51,912 nucleotides of DNA from Candidatus Auribacter fodinae. Lineage in GTDB: Bacteria > Auribacterota > Auribacteria > Auribacterales > Auribacteraceae. The stretch spans positions 1 to 51,912 of the forward strand of contig QZJZ01000097.1 of the NCBI GenBank assembly GCA_003599815.1, read 5' to 3'. The notes below the pieces were generated by a model that did not search any database, was not told where the DNA came from, and was given only the letters and a program-made list of their open reading frames with translations. The position numbers and the translations under genes are program-made. Positions within the stretch are counted from its first letter, which is position 1, and each line of letters begins with the position of its first letter. Below, piece by piece: positions 35,246 through 43,000 of this stretch.

Positions 35246-35743
35246 ATGAATACAGTCTGGGCGCCATGGCGGATCGAATATATAACTGCCCCTGATAAGA
35301 TTGAAGGCTGTATTTTTTGTAATGCGCTCAGCCATTATGATGATTCCGTTCATCATGTTCTCGTCAGACGAGAAAGCTGTTTTGCTCTTCTGAATAAATA
35401 CCCCTATAACAATGGACATCTCATGATCGCGCCAAATCAGCATACGGGATGTATGGAACACCTTGCCGTTGAGGTGATGGGCGAGATGATGGAACTGGTG
35501 CGCGACTGTAAACAGATACTTTCCGCCGCTATGTGCCCTGATGGCTTTAATATTGGAATAAATATCGGCAGGGTAGCGGGCGCTGGAATACTTGAGCATT
35601 TGCATATCCATATTGTTCCCCGATGGAATGGTGATACAAACTTTATGCCGGTCATCGGGGATACCAAGGTTATGCCGCAGGCTCTGGATGGTGCCTATCA
35701 GGCTTTAATGAAAAAAAAGATTGAATTGTTTGGTAAAAATTAA
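35246..35743 (+). CDS. HIT-family nucleotide hydrolase/transferase
   Basis: A 165-residue histidine-triad protein. The active HxHxH segment LEHLHIHIVPRW lies near residues 117-128, the N-terminal APWRIEYI and zinc-type CIFC are typical of one bacterial HIT subgroup related to AP4A phosphorylases, and NKYPYNNGHLMI is conserved. It probably cleaves dinucleoside polyphosphates or AMP conjugates. ATG 35246 has AAAGGAG upstream. The gene is followed by a hairpin that may terminate transcription. Confidence 0.92.
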   Translation: MNTVWAPWRIEYITAPDKIEGCIFCNALSHYDDSVHHVLVRRESCFALLNKYPYNNGHLMIAPNQHTGCMEHLAVEVMGEMMELVRDCKQILSAAMCPDGFNIGINIGRVAGAGILEHLHIHIVPRWNGDTNFMPVIGDTKVMPQALDGAYQALMKKKIELFGKN

Positions 35744-35787
35744 ACTCACGGGAAATTTAGTCGATTATATACATGTACAAACACGCG

Positions 35788-35819
35788 GTGATTGTCACAT
35801 TATTGACATAACTGATCAC
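35788..35819 (+). other. Nested hairpin in intergenic region
   Basis: GTGAT at 35788-35792 pairs with ATCAC at 35815-35819, and inside it TGTCA at 35793-35797 pairs with TGACA at 35804-35808. It is the first of several structured elements between the HIT gene and the 35981 gene; significance is unproven. Confidence 0.3.
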
Positions 35820-35870
35820 GTTGAGAGTATTATTTAATCGTCAGGCTTTGCGAACGGCTTGGTAACAGTG

Positions 35871-35904
35871 TTTGTCGCAGGTTCGACTGCGGCAGATAGT
35901 TTTT
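35871..35904 (+). terminator. Probable terminator or attenuator hairpin
   Basis: TTTGTCGCAG at 35871-35880 pairs with CTGCGGCAGA at 35887-35896 (ten pairs, two of them G-U) around the loop GTTCGA, followed after three bases by a run of T at 35900-35904. It could end transcription from the HIT gene or act in the leader of the next gene. The loop could also pair with CGAAC at 35851-35855. Confidence 0.5.
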
Positions 35905-35944
35905 ATTGATCTCGATAACAGGCCGCGATCCAGATCAATCGCGG
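35905..35944 (+). promoter_or_regulatory. Overlapping, mutually exclusive inverted repeats
   Basis: ATTGATCT at 35905-35912 pairs with AGATCAAT at 35932-35939, while CCGCGAT at 35923-35929 pairs with ATCGCGG at 35938-35944. The two structures share bases 35938-35939 and interleave, so only one can form at a time. This is the geometry of a switch or attenuator, located 36 bases before ATG 35981, but it could also be a protein-binding site. Confidence 0.35.
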
Positions 35945-35980
35945 TTCAAGTTTTAAGTGGGTAATATACAGGGGGCGACA

Positions 35981-37039
35981 ATGCCGGATACGTCAACTAA
36001 TATAACAGCCAGAAGCGCTCAAAGCGAAGAGCAGATTGTACAGAAAATTGTCGAATTATTGAATGAACGCGGATATGAATACGAACGTGATATTCGTCCA
36101 ATTATTTGCTGGAAATACAATGTCAGCTCATCGCGTGAATTAAGTTACGACCAGAAAATTGCCGTGAAATCCGCGCTTGAGAATGGTTCTTTTGAACAAT
36201 GGGGGAAAGAATACCGTCAGGCTGTATTGAATCAGGAAGTTGATATCCTTCAACAAATTGATCAGCTTAAAGACACTCCTTCGCCGATAAAACTTGATAA
36301 CAAAGAACAAGCTCCAAAGACGAAAACTGCAAAAAAAGAAACTGGTGAAGCGGCTCCCAAAACAGATGACGCTCCTGCAAAAATAAGCGTTAAACTGAAA
36401 TCAAAAGCCAAAACCGAAATTCCTGCAGACGAACCATCATCAACAGTTAATGCAAGTAATACTGATGAATCGGTCGGCGCTTCTAAAATTCAACTTCCTT
36501 CATCGGCACCGATTTTAAACAAGACGGAAGACGTTGCGGAATCTGCTCCATCAAAAAAACTGATTGATGGAGGAAGTATAAAACTAAATGCTTTAAACAA
36601 GAGCGATGCGGACAAAAAAACGGCGAAATCAATCCAGAAGAAAGATAATGAAGCCTTAGATACTCAACCTGATGCAAAGGTCACTGAAACGGCTCAGCCT
36701 TTATCTGAAACCATAACGTCCGATGCAGATGCGACAGCCGCTAAAAAGACGCTGAAAGCAGTGGTCAAAGATGCCCCAGTGACTTCCTTGCGCAAAAAGG
36801 ACCAGATATTTGAGAATAAAGACAATGATGACAAAAAAACAATGGATATAGAGGAAGCGAAGTCCATTGTTAAAAATAAGTACCAGAGTGAGCTTCATGA
36901 ATCAAAATCTGTTTTTGCCGCCATATTATTGTTTGTGGCGATAGCTTTATTTGGCGCGTCATTGTACATCAATATTGTTTTGATTACACAGCCTGACTTG
37001 CCTGAATGGCTCAAATTTATTTGCAATTTCCTGAAATAG
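35981..37039 (+). CDS. Low-complexity protein with C-terminal membrane anchor
   Basis: I do not recognise this 352-residue protein. A compact N-terminal region at about 10-85 (SEEQIVQKIVELL, YERDIRPIICWKYN) may be a folded domain. A long Lys-, Ala-, Asp- and Ser-rich stretch at about 95-295 is likely disordered. A single membrane helix lies at about 310-333, close to the C-terminus, so the bulk probably faces the cytoplasm. ATG 35981 with a GGGGG ribosome site is preferred over GTG 35957. The structured leader before it suggests regulated expression. No function can be given. Confidence 0.72.
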   Translation: MPDTSTNITARSAQSEEQIVQKIVELLNERGYEYERDIRPIICWKYNVSSSRELSYDQKIAVKSALENGSFEQWGKEYRQAVLNQEVDILQQIDQLKDTPSPIKLDNKEQAPKTKTAKKETGEAAPKTDDAPAKISVKLKSKAKTEIPADEPSSTVNASNTDESVGASKIQLPSSAPILNKTEDVAESAPSKKLIDGGSIKLNALNKSDADKKTAKSIQKKDNEALDTQPDAKVTETAQPLSETITSDADATAAKKTLKAVVKDAPVTSLRKKDQIFENKDNDDKKTMDIEEAKSIVKNKYQSELHESKSVFAAILLFVAIALFGASLYINIVLITQPDLPEWLKFICNFLK

Positions 37040-37095
37040 TCATTACACTTATCACGGTTATATTAAAGCTAACTGTTGATAGGATGAAGTGATAT

Positions 37096-38220
37096 ATGAA
37101 AATATCCCCCCAACGCCTTACGGAAACTTTTCTTGAACTTGTCAAAATAGACGGTGTATCGCGTAATGAAAAAGCGGTTAAAGAGTATCTCTGCAATGAT
37201 CTCAAAGATTATGTTCTTACCATACATGAAGATACCGCTTATGATAATGTGGACGGCAATTCCGGCAATCTGTTTATGAAAGTTCGAGGAAGCGAAAAAT
37301 CAGCGCCAACAATTATTTTATCTGCACATATGGATACCATTAACCCCACAAAGGGTATGGAGCCAATAGTCACTGATACAAAAATTATGTCAGACGGCTC
37401 AACAATTCTGGGAGCAGATAACCGTCTTGGAGTGGCTATTATTTGCGAAATTATCAAATCTCTTCAGGATAATAATGAACGCTTTGGCAACATTGAAATA
37501 GTCTTTTCTATTTGTGAAGAAATAGGACTGCTTGGAATCAAAAATTTTGATTTCAACCAGCTTAAAGGGAGGAATGCTTATGTTCTGGATGCGGGGAATC
37601 TGTCAGTCGGTACGATTATTAATCAGGCCCCTTCTGCTGTTCGATTTACTATCGAGGTAAAGGGCCGTGCGGCTCATGCCGGTATCGCTCCTGAAAAAGG
37701 GTTGAACGCCATCGTAATTGCCGCAAAAGCGCTGGCACGTATCAGGCAGGGCAGACTGAACGATCATTGTACTTTGAATATAGGCTCTATACATGGTGGA
37801 ACCGCTACCAATATCGTACCCGATAACGTTTCTATGCGGGGAGAAATACGATCATATTATCAGAAAGAAATTGATACAGTATGGACTGAAGTACAAACCG
37901 TTTTCCGGGATGAAGTGGTAAGCGCAGGGGGAGAGGTCTTTTTTAAAACGGAACAGGATTATGATACCTACCTGATAAATGAAGACAGAAGTATTATTCA
38001 ATATGCGAAACAGGCATTTTCAGGCAAACTCTCTGTTGTCCCGTGTTTCGGAGGCAGTGATGCGAATATATTTAACAAGAACGGTATAGACGCTGTTGTT
38101 ATTTCTGTTGGTAATTGGGAACCGCATACAAATGAAGAATTTGTCATTATTGACGAAATGATTTCCGCGGCGCAGTGGGTCTATGACATAATCCTTGCGT
38201 CAAGAGACACTACCGTCTGA
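37096..38220 (+). CDS. M20-family metallopeptidase (PepT-like)
   Basis: A 374-residue zinc peptidase of the M20 family, closest in pattern to peptidase T-like enzymes. Metal and catalytic motifs are SAHMDT at 76-81, GADNRLGVA, CEEIGLLG with the catalytic Glu pair, DAG, and a C-terminal EPHTNEEF histidine. A dimerisation domain with AAHAGIAPEKG is in the middle. It would cleave small peptides in the cytoplasm. A GATGAAGTGA segment precedes ATG 37096. Its end overlaps the convergent zinc-ribbon gene by 11 bases. Confidence 0.9.
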   Translation: MKISPQRLTETFLELVKIDGVSRNEKAVKEYLCNDLKDYVLTIHEDTAYDNVDGNSGNLFMKVRGSEKSAPTIILSAHMDTINPTKGMEPIVTDTKIMSDGSTILGADNRLGVAIICEIIKSLQDNNERFGNIEIVFSICEEIGLLGIKNFDFNQLKGRNAYVLDAGNLSVGTIINQAPSAVRFTIEVKGRAAHAGIAPEKGLNAIVIAAKALARIRQGRLNDHCTLNIGSIHGGTATNIVPDNVSMRGEIRSYYQKEIDTVWTEVQTVFRDEVVSAGGEVFFKTEQDYDTYLINEDRSIIQYAKQAFSGKLSVVPCFGGSDANIFNKNGIDAVVISVGNWEPHTNEEFVIIDEMISAAQWVYDIILASRDTTV

Positions 38221-38854
38221 CCCCTTCTTTGGTCTGGGAAATGCGGTAGGTCGTAATTCTTGGCGACAAACAGAATGGGCAGTGAGGTTCTCTGGCTTTG
38301 TTACGTAAAGGAAAAACCGCTTTGCATTCGCGGCATTTAAAAACCACATCAGCCGTATTTCTGTGACATTTTTTACATTCTACTGGTGGTATTTTAGGTA
38401 TATCAACGAAACTGTGGTTACATATTGAACAAGTGTATTTCCAACGGAGATTAACCGGTGTTTTTGGTTTTGTCAGATTTTGAGCGATTATAAACCATCC
38501 TATTTTTATCCAGACTAGTGCAATAACAATTCCGGCAACATAGCTCAAACACTTTTTTAAACTGAAATCTTTCATGTAATGATGGAGTGTTATGGTTTTT
38601 TTCTGGATTTTTTTCAGTGTTTCGGATGATTCGTTCTGTTTTTCCAGGTCAGGATCAATTTTTATAACAGGAAAATAATTTTTAGAGCCGCAAGCGGGGC
38701 ATTCCATTCCCGGTAACCATTCAATACGGCGTTTCTCTCCGCATTGTTGGCATTTTACATCGCATTTACTCGATGTATCCGAAGTAATTTCTTCAATAGA
38801 AAAATCTTCCTCGGGAATTTCCTGTGAATTGTTGATGACTGGATTTGTATCCAC
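38210..38854 (-). CDS. Membrane protein with three zinc-ribbon modules
   Basis: A protein of 214 residues with paired CxxC motifs: CQQC with CPAC before a membrane helix (KKCLSYVAGIVIALVWIKIG), then CSIC with CKKC and finally CREC with CPFC after it. It looks like a zinc-ribbon protein with one central membrane span, function unknown. I choose GTG 38854 because GAGGAG lies seven bases ahead; the longer reading frame from 38944 would begin inside the efp terminator. It is downstream of efp on the same strand and overlaps the convergent M20 gene by 11 bases. Confidence 0.75.
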   Translation of the reverse strand: MDTNPVINNSQEIPEEDFSIEEITSDTSSKCDVKCQQCGEKRRIEWLPGMECPACGSKNYFPVIKIDPDLEKQNESSETLKKIQKKTITLHHYMKDFSLKKCLSYVAGIVIALVWIKIGWFIIAQNLTKPKTPVNLRWKYTCSICNHSFVDIPKIPPVECKKCHRNTADVVFKCRECKAVFPLRNKAREPHCPFCLSPRITTYRISQTKEGVRR

Positions 38855-38944
38855 TCCATACTCCTCAATAGAGTTATTATTCCTTATAGTCAGAATATCG
38901 TCAAAATTGAGGATAAATTTAGTGAATCCCTTATGCGCAGGCAT

Positions 38945-38979
38945 AAAAAAAGCCGCCTGTAGTCCACAGGCAGCTTTTT
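38945..38979 (-). terminator. Rho-independent terminator of efp
   Basis: Read on the minus strand, AAAAAGCTGCCTGT is followed by loop GGACT and ACAGGCGGCTTTTTTT, a 14-pair stem with a single G-U and a closing T-tract. It lies 22 bases after the efp stop. Some read-through would be needed for co-expression of the zinc-ribbon gene. Confidence 0.88.
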
Positions 38980-39000
38980 AAAGTATACTAAAAGATACAA

Positions 39001-39561
39001 TTAATTCGCTTTCCCAATATATGCGCCAGTCCGGGTATCGATCTTGATGACATCGCCTTCCTTGATGAACAGTGGTACGTTGACTTCAAGTCCTGTTTCC
39101 AGAGTCGCTGGTTTCTGGACGTTGGTTACAGTGTCGCCTTTGACTCCAGGGATTGTGCTTACTACTTCATACGTTATTGAAGTAGGGAGTTCAATCTGGA
39201 TTGGTTTTTCGCCATGAAACATGATAGTCAGCTCCATGTTCTCCTTTAAAAATTTTCTGTCAGAGCCAATGTCATCGGCTTCCATGTGTATTGTTTCGTA
39301 GTCGTCAAGTTTCATGAAATAATACAGATCGCCGTCTTTATAGAGGTACTGTGTTGGTCGTGACACCAGTTCTATTGCTTCAAATTCGTCAGTGGGCCTG
39401 TGGCGGTTTGAGTATGCTTTGCCAGTATTCAGGTTTTTGTATGAGAGTTGGATGAACGCTCTAAGGTTTCCGGGAGTTCTATGCTCAAGTTCGGTTACAA
39501 TGTGAATTTCATTATTGAGCATGAATGCCATCCCCCGTTTTAATTCGGAGGCTTTTATCAT
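39001..39561 (-). CDS. efp: Translation elongation factor P with Asn at the modified position
   Basis: EF-P relieves ribosome stalling at proline runs. The 186-residue protein has the three-domain EF-P layout, with the end segment VPLFIKEGDVIKIDTRTGAYIGKA typical of the family. In the domain I loop, E. coli reads PGKGQAF with Lys34, whereas this protein reads PGNLRAF, giving Asn32 where the lysylated, aminopentanolated or rhamnosylated residue normally sits. Function probably proceeds without that modification or with another. AAAGGG lies ahead of ATG 39561, and a terminator follows the gene. No EF-P modification enzyme is visible in the window. Confidence 0.93.
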   Translation of the reverse strand: MIKASELKRGMAFMLNNEIHIVTELEHRTPGNLRAFIQLSYKNLNTGKAYSNRHRPTDEFEAIELVSRPTQYLYKDGDLYYFMKLDDYETIHMEADDIGSDRKFLKENMELTIMFHGEKPIQIELPTSITYEVVSTIPGVKGDTVTNVQKPATLETGLEVNVPLFIKEGDVIKIDTRTGAYIGKAN

Positions 39562-39635
39562 AATTTGACCCTTTCTTTTTGACTGATTATATAAATGTAA
39601 CTTATAACAAACGTTATTAAAAAATTTAATGTAGT

Positions 39636-39665
39636 ATCATTACCCTAAAACATTAAAAATGTCAA
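39636..39665 (-). promoter_or_regulatory. Possible promoter of efp
   Basis: On the minus strand a perfect TTGACA at 39665-39660 is followed after 18 bases by AATGAT at 39641-39636. The transcript leader would be about 65-70 bases. A separate TATAAT at 39591-39586 lacks a fitting partner. The -10 match is moderate. Confidence 0.4.
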
Positions 39666-39691
39666 AAGATAAATCAAAAATTGCGAGAGTA

Positions 39692-40837
39692 TTATTCTTT
39701 ATTTGCGTGAACAATAAAAGGGAGTATTCCTAAACTGATATCTGCAATGATTGAACCGGCAGTTTCCAGCGTTTTGCGGAAAGGAGTATTCTGCACATAT
39801 GCCCAGCGCGGGTCTTCCAGTCCGCTTACCGGAGTTTTTATATTATACAGAAAGGGGATACTCCATCCGTGATCCTGTGATCCTGCGGAATGGGCTCTCA
39901 TCCATGCTGAACCTCCTGGCAAAACGTCTGTGATGTAATCTATTGCTACTTGCCCGTTATCAAAAATTGTGGTAACGGCTTTTTGCCCCGCTTCAAAGTT
40001 GCCAATGGTGGCATCAGGAATTACTTCTATTGCGTTAAGTACACCAAATAAAAGGTCTTCGCCAACATTAATTACGCTGGAAGGTATGCCGAGCACAATA
40101 TCGCCGACAAATCCATCGACGAATATTTTTTTACCCATATATCCTGCTGTTTGCAGTAACCCTTGAGGAGGGTGTTCTTCGTTTTGTCCAAAATCAAAAG
40201 CGTCGATTACTTTACCAACGAAATTCTTAATTGTTCCAAACAACCCTGTTTTTTGTGCATGGCTGATTTTGCCGCCTTTGTCAATATATGAGAATTTAGA
40301 ACCTCCACCGATATCTTTCAAGGCGTTGATGAAATTAGCTCCGGCATCCTGAATGTCTTTTCCAATACGTGCGAAGAAATCTTTGTGGTCAATATTTGGT
40401 TGGTACACCGGAACCCCATCTTTAACCAGAAAATTATCACCGCCGGGATTGGAGAGGAGTTGTTCATGTTTATATAATTCCATTTGCTGGGGTAATGTAA
40501 GTTTTTCGGGGATCCTGAATACCTGCTGTGAAGACTGGTCGTTTGCTTCATTGCTTTTCTGATTGTTTAAGCGTTGTTGCATTGCCTGAAATTCCTGAAG
40601 TGATCGTGCTCTGTACGACGGCGCGTTATACTTTTGTACATTTCCTTTAGTCTCAGAAGAAGGTGTAATATCTTCAATAGTGATGTTGTCTTTCTGTACA
40701 TCACCTTCTTCAGAAATATTAATATCCTGAAATGTCTGCTGGAATGTTCCTGGTGGAACAACTGTTTTCATATTCTGAACCGGTTGCGCAGCAGGTGTGT
40801 TGGATGCGTTGAACGGTTGAAAAAAAATATCGCCCAT
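39692..40837 (-). CDS. Protein of unknown function
   Basis: I do not recognise this 381-residue protein. ATG 40837 has GGAGG ten bases upstream, better than the longer frame from 40921. The N-terminal 150 residues are polar and Gln-, Asn- and Pro-rich, probably disordered. The middle part has small hydrophobic stretches around GFVGDIVLGIPSSVINVGEDLLFG, and the C-terminal region contains LPGGSAWMRAHSAGSQ, GWSIPFLYN and AGSIIADISLGILPFI. There is no signal peptide or classical membrane anchor. It lies upstream of efp on the same strand, and divergent from a TPR gene across a 232-base AT-rich gap in which I see no convincing promoter pair. Confidence 0.7.
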   Translation of the reverse strand: MGDIFFQPFNASNTPAAQPVQNMKTVVPPGTFQQTFQDINISEEGDVQKDNITIEDITPSSETKGNVQKYNAPSYRARSLQEFQAMQQRLNNQKSNEANDQSSQQVFRIPEKLTLPQQMELYKHEQLLSNPGGDNFLVKDGVPVYQPNIDHKDFFARIGKDIQDAGANFINALKDIGGGSKFSYIDKGGKISHAQKTGLFGTIKNFVGKVIDAFDFGQNEEHPPQGLLQTAGYMGKKIFVDGFVGDIVLGIPSSVINVGEDLLFGVLNAIEVIPDATIGNFEAGQKAVTTIFDNGQVAIDYITDVLPGGSAWMRAHSAGSQDHGWSIPFLYNIKTPVSGLEDPRWAYVQNTPFRKTLETAGSIIADISLGILPFIVHANKE

Positions 40838-41069
40838 AATATATAACCTCCATTTGCAGAAGTTATAAAGCACATTATATACCTGTTTTACATTAAACAT
40901 GCGTACATATAAAGAATACACTGGTATTTCATGATAATTTGAATATAATTAAAATGACACTATCTAAAACAATATAATATCTGTTATTATTGTTCTACAC
41001 CTCGCCGGACACACATCAGAATCGCAGTATATTTTTATTTATATCCAGCTATAAGAGGAGTTAATCATC

Positions 41070-41666
41070 ATGATCAAGTTTTTTCTGCCCTTAATGTGTT
41101 CATTTTGTATTTGTTGCATCCATGTTTTACCATTGCGATGTGCTGTTGATAATGATTCCGCGGTACGTGAAGAAGAAGTCAGCAATGAATCAGTTATAAA
41201 AAGTGTGCCTTCAAGGCGAGAGCAGTTTACGCGCATCATGAATGAACGCTGGGAAAATATAAAAAAAATAGCTGATGCGGAACCTGAAAACAGAGAGGCG
41301 GTCATGCAGGCGGCTCAAACCGCACTGTTAATGGCGAAAAATAAGGAGGCTATAAAATACTTACGGAAGGTTGTTGAAATCGACCGTGCTTCTGCTAGTC
41401 CAAGCATTGATGAAATCATACAGCTTCAAAGGCGGATTATAGGGCTTTATATTCGCGATCACAACATCAATATGGCTGTTGTCGAACTTAAGAATTTAAC
41501 ATTACTTCAGCCAGATAATGAAATATTACAGCATGAATTTGCTGAATTTCTCACCAACAATGGCTACGCTGACCGAGCGAAGTTGGTTTATACCAGTATT
41601 ATAAATAAAAATCCTGATGATGAACGTGCTCTTTATCAGTTAAAACTATTGGAAGAGAACCAATAA
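41070..41666 (+). CDS. Exported TPR protein
   Basis: A 198-residue protein with a cysteine-rich hydrophobic signal segment (about residues 1-25) and no proper lipobox. The mature part consists of TPR-like helices, such as AVMQAAQTALLMAKNKEAIKYLRKVVEIDR and the final ADRAKLVYTSIINKNPDDERALYQLKLL. It is probably periplasmic and binds partner proteins. AAGAGGAG lies upstream of ATG 41070. It precedes the FecR-domain gene by about 150 bases in the same direction, suggesting an envelope function. Confidence 0.75.
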   Translation: MIKFFLPLMCSFCICCIHVLPLRCAVDNDSAVREEEVSNESVIKSVPSRREQFTRIMNERWENIKKIADAEPENREAVMQAAQTALLMAKNKEAIKYLRKVVEIDRASASPSIDEIIQLQRRIIGLYIRDHNINMAVVELKNLTLLQPDNEILQHEFAEFLTNNGYADRAKLVYTSIINKNPDDERALYQLKLLEENQ

Positions 41667-41713
41667 AACAATTTAATACTATTCCTGAACTATTTCTCAA
41701 TGAAGAATTAGCA

Positions 41714-41742
41714 AAAGTGGTCTGGACTTTGCTTATTTTTTT
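41714..41742 (+). terminator. Weak terminator candidate
   Basis: AAAGT at 41714-41718 pairs with ACTTT at 41726-41730 and a T-rich run follows to 41742. The stem is short, so the call is tentative. It would separate the TPR gene from the FecR-domain gene. Confidence 0.25.
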
Positions 41743-41758
41743 AAGAAAAAAGTGTAAT

Positions 41759-41776
41759 AAACATTAATTTATGTTT
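41759..41776. repeat. Short inverted repeat before the FecR-domain gene
   Basis: AAACAT at 41759-41764 and ATGTTT at 41771-41776 form a six-base inverted repeat 45 bases ahead of ATG 41821. It could be an operator, but the region is AT-rich and chance is likely. Confidence 0.2.
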
Positions 41777-41820
41777 GTTTATATATATAGAGTTAACAAT
41801 ACTTGGGGGATAGAGATATC

Positions 41821-42837
41821 ATGAAGTGTACAAATCTAAGCGAGCAATATTCGTGTTACATTGACAAAGAATGTTCGCCGGAAATGATTGATGTTATCAA
41901 TCAGCACTTAAGCCAGTGCAGTAAATGCGCTGAAGAAATCGAAACTCTCCGACTAATTAAATCAGCATTGAAAGTACTTCCAAGAATAGAGCCGTCTGAG
42001 TCGTATTTCAGCGCATTTGATAAAAAGCGAGCTGAGTTAAAAAAAAGCGTCAATTCATCTTCATCTACAATTGTGCCTTTTTACACAAAGTCACTCGGTA
42101 AAATAGCTTATGCGGCAGTCGCGTCTGTGATATTACTTGTATCATTTATGTGGTTTACCCACAATGAGACTGCTGTCGCGCCGGAACCCCTCATTACATA
42201 TATGCGAGGGAAAGTTATGATCTCAGAGGACGATCAGGCTCCGGAACTGGCTTTTCTGAAGAAGGCAATAACAGGCGGACAGATTATTGAAACAGGGCCG
42301 TTTGCAAAATTAGATTTTGAAGTGTACAGGAAATGCCGAATCAGTTTAAGTGAAAATTCGGCGTTGCGTATTGAATCAATAAATGTTGAAAATGACCGGC
42401 TGATTCTGCATTGTTCTTTAGAAAAAGGGACAATCCTTGCACATGTGGTAAAAAGCAAGGATCAGAAGGATCAGGCGGATGTTCTAGTTGAAACTGAACT
42501 TGTTGATGTAAAAGTTGTTGGAACAAAGTTTATGGTGCAGTCCAATACAGGCGCTCAGGAAGGCAATGTATGTGTTGCCGTTCTGGAAGGTGTGGTTGCT
42601 ACAACAACGAAAGTCTCTGTGGATTCATCGATCCCCGAAACGCTGAATATTTTTGCGAATCAGAAAATGATTTTTGATGTGAATGGAAGAGCAAAGTTGC
42701 AAAAACAGCTTTCTGCGGCAGATTTTCAAACTCTATATGATATTTATAGTATCGGAAAACGAACAAAACATATAGAGCATCAAAATCAGTATAGTGATCA
42801 GGATGTTCCTATTAATTCACACTCAAAACTGAATTAA
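41821..42837 (+). CDS. FecR-domain protein with anti-sigma zinc-binding head
   Basis: A 338-residue single-pass protein. The N-terminus has a zf-HC2/anti-sigma type motif H29xxxC33xxC36, one membrane helix lies at about 95-112, and a periplasmic FecR domain follows (GGQIIETGPFAKLDFEV, LVDVKVVGTKFMV). FecR proteins pass envelope signals to ECF sigma factors; here no sigma factor is adjacent, so the partner must be elsewhere or the role differs. ATG 41821 is chosen with GGGGGA upstream over TTG 41803. It is flanked by TPR genes, all in the same direction. Confidence 0.82.
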   Translation: MKCTNLSEQYSCYIDKECSPEMIDVINQHLSQCSKCAEEIETLRLIKSALKVLPRIEPSESYFSAFDKKRAELKKSVNSSSSTIVPFYTKSLGKIAYAAVASVILLVSFMWFTHNETAVAPEPLITYMRGKVMISEDDQAPELAFLKKAITGGQIIETGPFAKLDFEVYRKCRISLSENSALRIESINVENDRLILHCSLEKGTILAHVVKSKDQKDQADVLVETELVDVKVVGTKFMVQSNTGAQEGNVCVAVLEGVVATTTKVSVDSSIPETLNIFANQKMIFDVNGRAKLQKQLSAADFQTLYDIYSIGKRTKHIEHQNQYSDQDVPINSHSKLN

Positions 42838-42910
42838 GCTACATTTCTTTTGCCCCAATGTCAAATATCGTAAAGATATTCTTGAACTTTTCTGAATATT
42901 CGTTTATACC

Positions 42911-42928
42911 TTGTTAATGTTTTAACAA
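42911..42928. repeat. Seven-base inverted repeat
   Basis: TTGTTAA at 42911-42917 and TTAACAA at 42922-42928 form a perfect stem with loop TGTT in the gap between the FecR-domain gene and the next TPR gene. There is no T-tract on the plus strand, so an operator is as likely as a terminator. Confidence 0.3.
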
Positions 42929-43000
42929 AAATAGTCGTAATAATAGATGACTGTTTTTGTGTCAGTTTGTTGAATTCAGACTATGAATTAAGAGGATGAA

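Noticed and set aside
35851..35896. tRNA-like signals CTTGGTAAC and GGTTCGAC
   Set aside because: The D-loop-like and T-loop-like words are only about 20 bases apart, leaving no room for an anticodon arm, and the T-stem does not pair with a seven-base loop. A simple hairpin explains the region.
38855..38944. Longer start for the zinc-ribbon gene
   Set aside because: ATG 38944 falls at the end of the efp terminator T-tract and has no ribosome site, while GTG 38854 has a strong GAGGAG.
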